Positions 1 to 6,221 of a DNA stretch of 12,907 nt are shown here, piece after piece. The notes under the pieces were generated by a model. The model did no database searches, had not been told where the DNA came from, and was given only the letters and a program-made list of their open reading frames with translations. How positions within the stretch are numbered: the stretch's first letter is position 1; each line of letters starts with the position of its first letter. Source of the DNA: Nitrospirae bacterium CG1_02_44_142 (lineage in GTDB: Bacteria > Nitrospirota > Thermodesulfovibrionia > Thermodesulfovibrionales > UBA1546). A program made the translations under genes and the position numbers. The stretch spans positions 1 through 12,907 of the forward strand of contig MNVK01000131.1 in the NCBI GenBank assembly GCA_001871685.1, written 5' to 3'.

Positions 1-83
1 GTATCAAGCGTAGAGTTGACCAAGGCTGTAAGTTCAATGAGGGCGCTAAGCTGCGCCAGCTTTTTATCAGAGCCCTCGCTCAT
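1..83 (-). CDS. N-terminus of a probable GAF-domain sensor protein (partial)
   Basis: Only the first 27 codons are inside the window; the gene runs off the left edge. The ATG overlaps the trpA stop as ATGA, and a good SD (GAGGGG, 7 bases from the ATG) precedes it, so translation should be coupled to trpA. The visible peptide contains LIELTALVNSTLD, the helix that typically leads into a GAF domain in bacterial signalling proteins such as histidine kinases, GGDEF proteins and cyclases. The family call rests on this short stretch alone and the output domain cannot be seen. Its place at the end of a trp operon is odd for a signalling protein. Confidence 0.55.
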   Translation of the reverse strand, partial: MSEGSDKKLAQLSALIELTALVNSTLD

Positions 84-859
84 TTTATTGCCCCTCTTAA
101 TTTGAGAAGAAAATCCCTGAATTCGCCATTTAAGTTCCCCTGCGCTTTTTTAACTATGGCGCTTCCAATAATCACTCCGTCAGAGACGCCTGCCACCGCC
201 TCAGCCTCATCAGGCGTTGAAACGCCAAATCCAACTGCAACCGGCTTGTCTGTAACCCGGCGGATATTGTTTATTGTTTTTTCAATAGAGCCGTCAAGTA
301 AAAGTTGCGCGCCGGTAATGCCGGTTACTGAAACGTAATATATAAAACCTGTTGATGCGCTTGCAACCCTTTTTATTCTCCCCTCTGTTGAGGTCGGAGC
401 AAGAAGGAAGATTGAAGCAACGGCTGCATTTTTGGCAAGTCTCATGAACCCGGCGGCTTCATCGGGCGGAAGGTCAGGTATTATGACGCCGTCAACTCCG
501 GCCTCTTTTGCGTCCGCAATAAATTTCTCTTCTCCGTATTTAAAAACAGGGTTGTAATACGTCATCAATACCAGAGGGATTTTTGTTTTCTGTCTTAAAT
601 CCTTTACGCAAGAGATTACTTTTTTTAAAGTAGCTCCACTCTTCAATGCCCTCTCTGCCGCCCTCTGAATTGTCGGGCCGTCGGCGAGAGGGTCTGTGAA
701 AGGCACTCCGAGTTCAACAATGTCTGCGCCGCACTCCTCAAACATAAGGACTATCTCTTTTGTCCTCTCAAGAGAAGGGTCCCCTGCCATTATATAAGGG
801 ATAAAGGCTTTCTTATGTTGAGTCCTTAACTTTCTGAAGAGCTTTTCTATCCTGTTCAC
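80..859 (-). CDS. trpA: Tryptophan synthase alpha subunit
   Basis: Cytoplasmic TIM-barrel enzyme that cleaves indole-3-glycerol phosphate to indole and glyceraldehyde-3-phosphate and channels indole to TrpB. The 259-residue product has normal family length. Both catalytic acids sit at the same positions as in the Salmonella enzyme: Glu49 in ADIVELG and Asp60 in PFTDPLADGPTIQRA. The phosphate-binding loops are visible as VSVTGITG and GFGVSTPDEA. The start is GTG, overlapping the trpB stop as GTGA, with an AAGGA Shine-Dalgarno 8 bases upstream, so the gene is coupled to trpB. No truncation or missing residue is seen. Confidence 0.98.
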   Translation of the reverse strand: MNRIEKLFRKLRTQHKKAFIPYIMAGDPSLERTKEIVLMFEECGADIVELGVPFTDPLADGPTIQRAAERALKSGATLKKVISCVKDLRQKTKIPLVLMTYYNPVFKYGEEKFIADAKEAGVDGVIIPDLPPDEAAGFMRLAKNAAVASIFLLAPTSTEGRIKRVASASTGFIYYVSVTGITGAQLLLDGSIEKTINNIRRVTDKPVAVGFGVSTPDEAEAVAGVSDGVIIGSAIVKKAQGNLNGEFRDFLLKLRGAIK

Positions 860-2031
860 AGTTCTATTCCTTTGAGGCCCGCCACATACTGAACGTCTTT
901 GTCTCCCCGTCCCGAAAGATTTACAATGATAATCTTATCCCCTGATAGTTTCGGCGCAAGTTTTACCGCTTCTGCGACTGCATGCGCAGATTCAAGCGCC
1001 GGGATTATTCCTTCTTTTCTTGAAAGCAGTTCAAATGCAGCCAAGGCCTCATCGTCTGTTGCGTATGTATATTGAACCCTTTTTATATCTCTGAGATAAG
1101 GGTGTTCAGGCCCTATGGAGGCGTAGTCAAGCCCGGCCGAAACAGAATGTGTTCCAAGCACGTTGCCGTCTTCATCCTGAAGCAGATAGGTCTTGCATCC
1201 CTGAAATACGCCTACGGAGCCGCCCGCAAACCTTGCCGCATGCTCTCCTGTTTCTATACCCTTGCCGCCGGCCTCCACTCCAATCATCTTTATATCATCG
1301 CCGAGGAATTCGTGGAACAATCCCATTGCATTGCTTCCGCCGCCAACGCACGCAACCAGATAATCAGGCAGCCGTCCCTCTGCCCGGAGTATCTGCTTTT
1401 TAGCTTCCTTTCCGATAATAGACTGGAAATCCCTCACCATTGACGGGAAGGGATGCGGCCCGAAGACCGTGCCCAGAACATAATGAGTAGTCCTTACATT
1501 TGTGGTCCAGTCTCTCAGCGCCGCATTAATGGCGTCTTTCAAGGTCTGCGACCCAACAGCTACCTCAAGGACCCGCGCGCCCAGCAGCCTCATCCTGAAC
1601 ACATTCAATGCCTGTCTTTTCATATCTATCGTTCCCATATAAATATCACACTCCAGGCCGACAAGCGCAGCGCCTGTGGCAGCTGCGACTCCATGCTGTC
1701 CGGCGCCTGTTTCAGCAATGATTCTTTTTTTACCGATTCTTTTCGCAAGGAGCGCCTGTCCCAGCGCATTATTAATCTTATGCGCGCCTGTATGAGCGAG
1801 GTCTTCTCTCTTTAAATATATCTTTGCTCCTCCGAGATATTCCGTAAATCTCTTTGCAAAGTATAAAGCGGTCGGCCTTCCTATATATGTTTTCTGAAGA
1901 TGCGCAAGCTCCTTCTGAAAATCTTTATCTCTCCTGTATTTCAGGTATGCTTCTTCAAGTTCAATGAGAGCAGGCATCAATGTCTCAGGAACAAATCTTC
2001 CGCCGTATTGTCCGAAATAACCTTTTTTCAT
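856..2031 (-). CDS. trpB: Tryptophan synthase beta subunit (TrpB1 type)
   Basis: PLP enzyme that condenses indole with serine to make tryptophan, in an alpha2beta2 complex with TrpA. The 391 residues match the classical TrpB1 form rather than the longer TrpB2. The PLP lysine is Lys85 in HTGAHKINNALGQA; the catalytic Glu is Glu107 in AETGAGQHG. The phosphate-binding loop GGGSNAMG spans 231-238, and the cofactor-ring serine is in NLSGRGDKD near residue 374. The ATG overlaps the stop of the upstream zinc-ribbon gene (ATGA). The preceding bases are purine-rich with AAGGAG touching the ATG, so reinitiation by coupled ribosomes is likely. The usual neighbours trpC, trpF and trpD are not adjacent. 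Confidence 0.98.
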   Translation of the reverse strand: MKKGYFGQYGGRFVPETLMPALIELEEAYLKYRRDKDFQKELAHLQKTYIGRPTALYFAKRFTEYLGGAKIYLKREDLAHTGAHKINNALGQALLAKRIGKKRIIAETGAGQHGVAAATGAALVGLECDIYMGTIDMKRQALNVFRMRLLGARVLEVAVGSQTLKDAINAALRDWTTNVRTTHYVLGTVFGPHPFPSMVRDFQSIIGKEAKKQILRAEGRLPDYLVACVGGGSNAMGLFHEFLGDDIKMIGVEAGGKGIETGEHAARFAGGSVGVFQGCKTYLLQDEDGNVLGTHSVSAGLDYASIGPEHPYLRDIKRVQYTYATDDEALAAFELLSRKEGIIPALESAHAVAEAVKLAPKLSGDKIIIVNLSGRGDKDVQYVAGLKGIEL

Positions 2032-2243
2032 CTCCTTCTTTCTCTCCCGCAGTTGCAGTTAAGTCCGTGAGTGCAGCCCTCAAAGGGGTTTATGCTAAGT
2101 CTTGCCGGAATGAACTCGCCGCACTTGCAATTCCATCCGCTACTATCAGCAGCCTTAGCTTTGTCAAGCTCTCTCCCGCAAACCGGGCAGAGAGGTTTTA
2201 TATCGTCCCTCGTAATAGATGTTTTTTTAGGATTTTTTCCCAT
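2028..2243 (-). CDS. Small cysteine-rich zinc-ribbon-like protein heading the trpBA operon
   Basis: A 71-residue basic protein I do not recognise as a named family. It has seven cysteines: C19-x2-C22 and C39-x-C41 look like the two knuckles of a zinc ribbon (LCPVCGREL and WNCKCGEF). A C-terminal cluster C57, C63-x-C65 (CTHGLNCNCGRER) could bind a second metal. There is no signal peptide or membrane segment, so it should be cytoplasmic. Its TGA overlaps the trpB ATG, which argues that it is really translated. No SD precedes its ATG, but a TATAAT box ends 11 bases upstream, suggesting an almost leaderless start. A role as nucleic-acid or metal-binding accessory is conceivable; function is unknown. 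Confidence 0.7.
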   Translation of the reverse strand: MGKNPKKTSITRDDIKPLCPVCGRELDKAKAADSSGWNCKCGEFIPARLSINPFEGCTHGLNCNCGRERRR

Positions 2244-2254
2244 TTCAGGAAAAT

Positions 2255-2303
2255 ATTATAGCATATTGAGGCTTGCTGCTATATTAAATTAAGAACTCTT
2301 AAT
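2255..2303 (-). promoter_or_regulatory. Promoter of the zinc-ribbon-trpBA operon with upstream palindrome
   Basis: On the minus strand a perfect TATAAT -10 (2260-2255) ends 11 bases before the ATG at 2243. The -35 at normal spacing is poor (TATAGC). A 16-base palindrome, ATTAAGA-AC-TCTTAAT on the plus strand (2288-2303), sits about 40-55 bases upstream of the expected transcription start, where an activator or repressor could bind. The regulator is unknown. No trp attenuator (Trp-rich leader peptide plus alternative hairpins) is visible. Confidence 0.45.
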
Positions 2304-2345
2304 GATTTCACAAAACAGAATCCGGGTTGAAAGTTTCATCTTTTC

Positions 2346-2693
2346 CTACACCTCAAATGCATCCTTGATATGCTCTATCTCGTTTTTTGTCCCGCTTAAA
2401 TTAATGCTTATGACGTCAAATCTGGCAGCGCAGTTTTTCTTCTGATTTTTAAGATAGAACAGAGCGAGGTTCTTCAGTTTGTGCTTTTTCCGTGAGTCTA
2501 CCGCCTCAAACGGATAACCAAAGGCATTGCTTGAACGGGTTTTAACCTCAACAAAGACAAGCGTCTCTCCATCCTTTGCAATGATATCCAGTTCCCCGAT
2601 TGGAGTCTTATAATTTCTTGCGATTATCCTATAACTTTTGTCTTTGAGGAATTCCGCTGCGAGGTCTTCACCCTTACTGCCAATCTGTTTCAT
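2346..2693 (-). CDS. yraN: UPF0102/YraN family predicted endonuclease-like protein
   Basis: A 115-residue member of the YraN family, which has a Holliday-junction-resolvase-like nuclease fold but no settled biochemical role. Family hallmarks are visible: GSKGEDLAAEFL near the N-terminus (Glu9), IGELDIIAKDG (Asp36) and FVEVKTRSS (Glu49, Lys51), the predicted metal-binding set. I chose the ATG at 2693 because an AGGAG lies about 10 bases upstream. A TTG at 2702 would add three residues but sits only 2 bases from that SD. The gene overlaps the end of the upstream Toprim gene by 20 bases, so the two are probably cotranscribed. It ends in TAG, followed by a 102-base gap. Confidence 0.92.
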   Translation of the reverse strand: MKQIGSKGEDLAAEFLKDKSYRIIARNYKTPIGELDIIAKDGETLVFVEVKTRSSNAFGYPFEAVDSRKKHKLKNLALFYLKNQKKNCAARFDVISINLSGTKNEIEHIKDAFEV

Positions 2694-3102
2694 TCGCTTC
2701 AAGTCTCCTGATGAGTTTTGGAATACCCTCTATGTCTTGAATTTCTTTCTGGCATAGTATCTTTATCAATGCCCTGAACGCCGAGAATTCTTCCCACTGC
2801 CCGTTCAGGCGCCTGCATAGGGCTTTGTTGAGGCTTTCTCCTTTTTCATCCCAGTCAAGGAGTATTATCACGCTTTGAAACTTCTCCGATACCATTTCGC
2901 AGAAGTCATAGATGCTCCGCCCGCTGTGAAGCGTAAGTATCTCTCCCTGAAGCCCGAGTTCCCTGAGCGCAAGCGCATCTCTTTTCCCTTCAACTATAAC
3001 AGGGACGTCTTTGTTGCGTTCATAGAGGGTTTCAAATATCCCGCGCAGTCTGGACGCCCTTTCCATGTTGTCCGTCAAATGGCCGTTTCTCTGGAGATTC
3101 AT
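2674..3102 (-). CDS. Small stand-alone Toprim-domain protein
   Basis: A 142-residue protein whose core is a Toprim fold. The conserved glutamate is in VIVEGKRDALALRELG (Glu38), and the acidic pair is in LLDWDEKGES (Asp83, Asp85), which together bind Mg2+ in primases, topoisomerases, RNase M5 and OLD nucleases. Little else is present, so it resembles the small Toprim/RnmV-like proteins also seen in archaea; substrate unknown. The start at ATG 3102 is weakly supported (poor SD). An in-frame ATG at 3066 would remove 12 residues without touching the domain. It overlaps yraN downstream, pairing two predicted nucleic-acid enzymes. Confidence 0.8.
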   Translation of the reverse strand: MNLQRNGHLTDNMERASRLRGIFETLYERNKDVPVIVEGKRDALALRELGLQGEILTLHSGRSIYDFCEMVSEKFQSVIILLDWDEKGESLNKALCRRLNGQWEEFSAFRALIKILCQKEIQDIEGIPKLIRRLEANETDWQ

Positions 3103-3125
3103 GATTCCATACGCCCTTTATTTGT

Positions 3126-3131
3126 ATTTTA
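3126..3131 (-). promoter_or_regulatory. Possible -10 box for the Toprim-yraN pair
   Basis: TAAAAT reads on the minus strand 23 bases before the ATG at 3102. A TTTACC hexamer 19 bases further upstream is a weak -35 candidate. The box lies in the 84-base divergent gap shared with gmhA and is only a pattern match. Confidence 0.25.
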
Positions 3132-3144
3132 CCCTAAAAAGCAA

Positions 3145-3174
3145 TTGACAGGTAAAGCATAATTAAATTACTCT
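3145..3174 (+). promoter_or_regulatory. gmhA promoter, near-leaderless
   Basis: A perfect TTGACA -35 (3145-3150) is followed after 18 bases by TACTCT (3169-3174), a moderate -10. The gmhA ATG begins 12 bases beyond it and no SD lies in between, so the message would start only about 5 bases before the ATG. Confidence 0.45.
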
Positions 3175-3186
3175 ATCAATGCACTT

Positions 3187-3771
3187 ATGAAAGAAAAAAT
3201 CTTAAAGGCGTTTGAAGAAAGCGTAAAGGTCAAGGAACAGTTCATAAAAGAGAACGTTGACGCTGTAATTGAGGCGTCAAAGGCAATAGCCGACACCTTT
3301 AACGACGGCAAAAAACTTATTCTCTTTGGCAACGGCGGCAGTTCAACAGACGCTTCTCATATAGCGGCTGAATTTGTTAACCGATTTAAAAAAGAAAGGC
3401 CGAGTCTTCCGGCGCTTGCGCTTAATACTGATATGGCAGTCCTTACTTCTATTGCAAATGATTATGATTATTCCGATGTGTTTGCAAAGCAGCTTAAGGC
3501 GCTCGGAGAAGAAGGCGATATTGTTATTGCCATAAGCACGAGCGGAGGCGCGGCCAATGTGCTTAAGGCGATGGATGTGGCCAGGAAAAAGAAATTAAGA
3601 ACCATAGCATTTACCGGAGCCAGAGGAGAAAAATTTGCGGCAAAGGCTACATATGCGTTTGTTGTCCCCTCTGATAACACCCCGAGGATTCAGGAAACCC
3701 ACATAACGCTCGGCCATGTCCTCTGCCAGATGGTGGAGGAGATACTTTTTGAGGCGCCAAGAAAAAAATAA
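3187..3771 (+). CDS. gmhA: Phosphoheptose (sedoheptulose-7-phosphate) isomerase
   Basis: Converts sedoheptulose 7-phosphate to D-glycero-manno-heptose 7-phosphate, the first step of heptose synthesis for the LPS inner core. The 194-residue SIS-domain protein has the family length. The phosphosugar loop is FGNGGSSTDASH (47-58), and a second SIS loop is ISTSGGAANV. Predicted zinc and catalytic residues are His58 and Glu62 in SHIAAEF, and Gln169 and His177 in RIQETHITLGH, the pattern of the E. coli enzyme. No SD precedes the ATG. The other heptose genes are not in this window, but an LPS-core-type transferase lies 6 kb away. Its 3' end overlaps ruvC by 23 bases. Confidence 0.96.
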   Translation: MKEKILKAFEESVKVKEQFIKENVDAVIEASKAIADTFNDGKKLILFGNGGSSTDASHIAAEFVNRFKKERPSLPALALNTDMAVLTSIANDYDYSDVFAKQLKALGEEGDIVIAISTSGGAANVLKAMDVARKKKLRTIAFTGARGEKFAAKATYAFVVPSDNTPRIQETHITLGHVLCQMVEEILFEAPRKK

Positions 3772-4291
3772 GTCCAGGCTCATACTCGGCATTGACCCGG
3801 GCAGCATTGTCTGCGGATATGGAATAATAAAATTAGCAGACAGTAGACAGCATACAGCATACAACAGACAATCTCAGGCTACAGATGCTGTCTATATCGC
3901 ATCGGGAAGAATAATGCTGCCTTCTAAACAACCGCTGAATGTAAGGCTTAAAGAACTTTACTCCAACCTTACAGGCGTCATAAGAGAATATTCCCCCGAT
4001 GAAGTTTCCATTGAAAAGGTTTTTTTTGCAAAGAGCATAAAGGCTGCACTGGTCCTCGGGCAGGCCAGAGGCGCGGCTCTGGTTGCAGCGGCTTCCTCAG
4101 GGCTTCCTGTTTACGAGTACAGCGCCCTTGAGGTTAAGAAGGCAATAGTAGGCTACGGCAGGGCGGAAAAACATCAGGTTCAGAGTATGATTTCAAAAAT
4201 ACTGAATTTGAAAACTAAGCTGTCTGCGGACAGCGCAGATGCGCTTGCGCTTGCATTATGCCACATAAATACAATGAGGATCTTGAGATGA
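3749..4291 (+). CDS. ruvC: Holliday junction resolvase RuvC, with a repeat-derived insertion
   Basis: Cleaves four-way DNA junctions during recombinational repair together with RuvAB. I place the start at TTG 3749, inside the gmhA 3' end, because GGAGG lies 9 bases upstream and the protein then begins shortly before the universal LGIDPG motif. An ATG at 3716 would add 11 residues and has no such SD. The catalytic acids are present: Asp16 (GIDPG), Glu89 (SIEKVFF), and Asp161 and Asp164 (ADSADALALALCH). Between strands 1 and 2 (residues 31-46) the protein is about 13 residues longer than usual. That stretch is encoded by a heptamer tandem repeat. The frame is preserved, so the enzyme is probably active. 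ruvA and ruvB are not adjacent. Confidence 0.95.
   Translation: MRRQEKNKSRLILGIDPGSIVCGYGIIKLADSRQHTAYNRQSQATDAVYIASGRIMLPSKQPLNVRLKELYSNLTGVIREYSPDEVSIEKVFFAKSIKAALVLGQARGAALVAAASSGLPVYEYSALEVKKAIVGYGRAEKHQVQSMISKILNLKTKLSADSADALALALCHINTMRILR
3837..3875 (+). repeat. Degenerate heptanucleotide tandem repeat inside ruvC
   Basis: Successive 7-base units begin at 3841: CAGTAGA, CAGCATA, CAGCATA, CAACAGA, then a decayed CAATCTC, preceded by a half unit CAGA. Two units are identical and the first four share the CA-rich core. The array is in-frame overall and encodes the extra segment of RuvC (DSRQHTAYNRQSQ). It resembles the short tandemly repeated heptamers described in other bacteria, which normally lie between genes. 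Confidence 0.75.
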
Positions 4292-4292
4292 G

Positions 4293-5678
4293 ATGCAGAA
4301 TATGAAAAATAATATCTATTCAGAAAACAAGATTGCAGACAGCCTCTCTGACATAAAGGTATCAGTTGAGCCGGAAGATTTAATCTGTTACGGCTTTGAC
4401 GCATCAGGCATTGAAAGCCGTCCTTCGGCAGTTGTCTGGCCCAAAAACACGGAAGAAGTTGTCAGGGTGATGAAGTATGCCTTTGAAAATGGGATTTCTG
4501 TTACGCCGAGAGGCGCAGGCACAGGCATGACAGGCGGCGCAATCCCGTTGAACGGCTCTATTGTCTTAAGCCTTGAGAAGATGAATAAACTGGTGGAGCT
4601 TGATACAAATAATCTCAATGTTGTAGTTGAACCCGGAATTATAAACGGCAGGCTGCAGCGAGAGCTTGAGCGCTTAGGTTTTTTTTATCCGCCTGACCCT
4701 GCGAGTATGAATTTCTGCACAATAGGCGGAAATGCGGCGAATAATGCCGGAGGCCCGAGGGCCTTGAAGTACGGCGTCACAAGGGATTATGTGATGGAGA
4801 TAGAAGCGGCGCTGCCTGACGGCAGTGTGATAACAACAGGGGTGAGGACAACAAAAGGGGTTGTGGGCTATGACCTTACACGGCTGCTCACAGGCTCAGA
4901 AGGCACGCTTGCTGTGATAACAAGGCTGCGTCTCAGGATTCTTCCTTTGCCGGAAGAGGTCATTACTCTGCTTGCTATGTTTGACAGCCTTGAGGCGTCA
5001 GGTTCGGCAGTCGCAAAAATAACAGCGTCTAAAATAATACCAAGGACCCTTGAGTTTATGGATGCAGGGACAATCGCTGCGGTAGAAAATTTCAAGCCCG
5101 TGGGAATCCCGAGAGACATTGAGGCGCTTCTTCTCATTGAGCTGGACGGCCATCCGGCAGCAATAACAAAGCAGGCGGAAAGGATAATAGAGATATGCGA
5201 AGCATTGAATGCGGACGTGAAAATGGCAGAGGATGAAGCTGCGCGGGACAAGCTCTGGGAGGCAAGGCGGTCAATATCTCCGGCGCTTTATCACTTGAAC
5301 CCGACAAAGATAAATGAAGATATTGTTGTGCCGAGAGATAGGATTCCTGACATACTGAAAAAGCTGAGAGGGCTTTCAGAAGAAAGCGGCATACAGATAG
5401 TGAATTTCGGACATGCGGGAGACGGCAATATCCATGTGAATATCATGGCTGATAAAAATGACGCTGAAAAATACCAAAAGGCCGAGTCACTTGTAAGGGA
5501 AATTTTTGATATGACCCTAAGACTGGGAGGCGCTATCTCAGGGGAGCACGGCATAGGGATTACCAAGGCTCCGTATCTCGGCATGGAGATAAAGAAACAT
5601 GAGCTTGAGCTTATGAAGGGAATAAAAACCCTCTTTGACCCTAAAAATATACTTAATCCGGGAAAGATTTTTATATAG
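4293..5678 (+). CDS. FAD-linked oxidase, GlcD / D-lactate dehydrogenase type
   Basis: A 461-residue flavoprotein expected to oxidise a 2-hydroxy acid such as glycolate or D-lactate. The N-terminal FAD_binding_4 (PCMH-type) domain covers about 40-220, with PRGAGTGMTGGAIP (72-85) and IGGNAANNAGGPRALKYGVT (144-163) contacting FAD. The C-terminal FAD-oxidase domain follows, with metal-binding His374 and His381 in NFGHAGDGNIHVNI and Glu418-His419 in SGEHGIGI. The length and motifs fit GlcD or bacterial D-LDH; the substrate cannot be decided here. The partner GlcE and GlcF (Fe-S CCG-domain) subunits are not adjacent. The ATG is 1 base after the ruvC stop; an ATG at 4302 is an alternative. Confidence 0.9.
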   Translation: MQNMKNNIYSENKIADSLSDIKVSVEPEDLICYGFDASGIESRPSAVVWPKNTEEVVRVMKYAFENGISVTPRGAGTGMTGGAIPLNGSIVLSLEKMNKLVELDTNNLNVVVEPGIINGRLQRELERLGFFYPPDPASMNFCTIGGNAANNAGGPRALKYGVTRDYVMEIEAALPDGSVITTGVRTTKGVVGYDLTRLLTGSEGTLAVITRLRLRILPLPEEVITLLAMFDSLEASGSAVAKITASKIIPRTLEFMDAGTIAAVENFKPVGIPRDIEALLLIELDGHPAAITKQAERIIEICEALNADVKMAEDEAARDKLWEARRSISPALYHLNPTKINEDIVVPRDRIPDILKKLRGLSEESGIQIVNFGHAGDGNIHVNIMADKNDAEKYQKAESLVREIFDMTLRLGGAISGEHGIGITKAPYLGMEIKKHELELMKGIKTLFDPKNILNPGKIFI

Positions 5679-5707
5679 GCAGTAAAACTTCTGCAACTGC
5701 CTTATAT
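5673..5707 (+). terminator. Hairpin after the gmhA-ruvC-glcD-like operon
   Basis: ATATAGGCAGT (5673-5683) pairs with ACTGCCT/ATAT (5696-5707) with a single bulged T at 5703 and a 12-base loop, giving an 11-bp stem that begins over the stop codon. The U-run afterwards is short (ATATTTCC), so this is a weak intrinsic terminator or an mRNA 3'-end stabiliser. Confidence 0.45.
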
Positions 5708-5718
5708 TTCCGGAAGAT

Positions 5719-5769
5719 AGTAAACGCTCTAATGGCTATGCTATAATCAGCCAGTTTAGAAAATGGCTA
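5719..5769 (+). promoter_or_regulatory. MerR-gene promoter with flanking dyad (candidate autoregulatory site)
   Basis: A perfect TATAAT (5742-5747) lies 15 bases before the ATG at 5763. The hexamer 17 bases upstream (AGTAAA, 5719-5724) is a poor -35, as expected of an activator-dependent or MerR-regulated promoter. The dyad TGGCT-N11-AGCCA (5733-5753) brackets the -10. The 8-mer AATGGCTA occurs at 5731-5738 and again at 5762-5769, across the start codon. These repeats suggest autoregulation but have not been tested. Confidence 0.45.
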
Positions 5770-6221
5770 CCTTAGAAAAAGAATTCACAGAAGAAGAAAA
5801 GAAAAACATGCCGCTGTACCCTATCGGGATAGCGGCTGAACTGGTAGGCACAACAGACCAGACTCTCAGGCTCTATGAAAAACAGGGGCTGATAAAACCC
5901 GCGCGGAGAAACAAGAACCGGTTTTACTCGGAAAATGACATCAAGTGGATGAGGTGTTTAAGGGAGCTTATTCACAATAAGAAGATAAGCATTGAAGGCA
6001 TAAAAAAGCTTCTTGAATATGCGCCGTGCTGGGAGTTAACGGAATGCTCAGAAGAGAGAAAAAATAAATGTTCCGCTTACATAGATAAGACAAAACCCTG
6101 TTGGGAACTCAACAGGATGATATGCAACAGAGAAAGTGGGAAACTGTGCGGAGACTGCGTTGTATATCTTTCAAGACAACTCAAGGCAAAGAAGAAGCAG
6201 ATTAATCAAAATCCGGATTAG
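5763..6221 (+). CDS. MerR/HspR-like regulator fused to a C-terminal two-CW cysteine domain
   Basis: A 152-residue transcription factor. Residues 18-85 form a MerR winged helix: YPIGIAAELVGTTDQTLRLY is the helix-turn-helix, then EKQGLIKPARRNKNRFY as the wing, most like HspR. Instead of the long dimerising coil and ligand domain of classical MerR, residues 86-135 are a cysteine-rich module with two CW motifs: C89-W-E-x3-C95, C103, C113-W-E, C121 and C129-x2-C132. The spacing matches the 'two-CW' domain of unknown function found in anaerobes, so it probably binds a metal or Fe-S/heme centre and senses redox or metal. The tail is lysine-rich. No SD precedes the ATG. Its 3' end overlaps the convergent PBP1A gene by 20 bases. 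The target genes are unknown. Confidence 0.85.
   Translation: MATLEKEFTEEEKKNMPLYPIGIAAELVGTTDQTLRLYEKQGLIKPARRNKNRFYSENDIKWMRCLRELIHNKKISIEGIKKLLEYAPCWELTECSEERKNKCSAYIDKTKPCWELNRMICNRESGKLCGDCVVYLSRQLKAKKKQINQNPD

Noticed and set aside
1072..1815. Open frames on the plus strand opposite trpB (1072-1443, 1453-1815)
   Set aside because: They lie wholly antisense to a well-conserved gene, have no SD or recognisable motif, and are explained by codon bias of trpB.
4868..5584. Long minus-strand frames opposite the GlcD-like gene
   Set aside because: Ser/Ala-rich low-complexity products typical of antisense shadows; the plus-strand gene has all family motifs.
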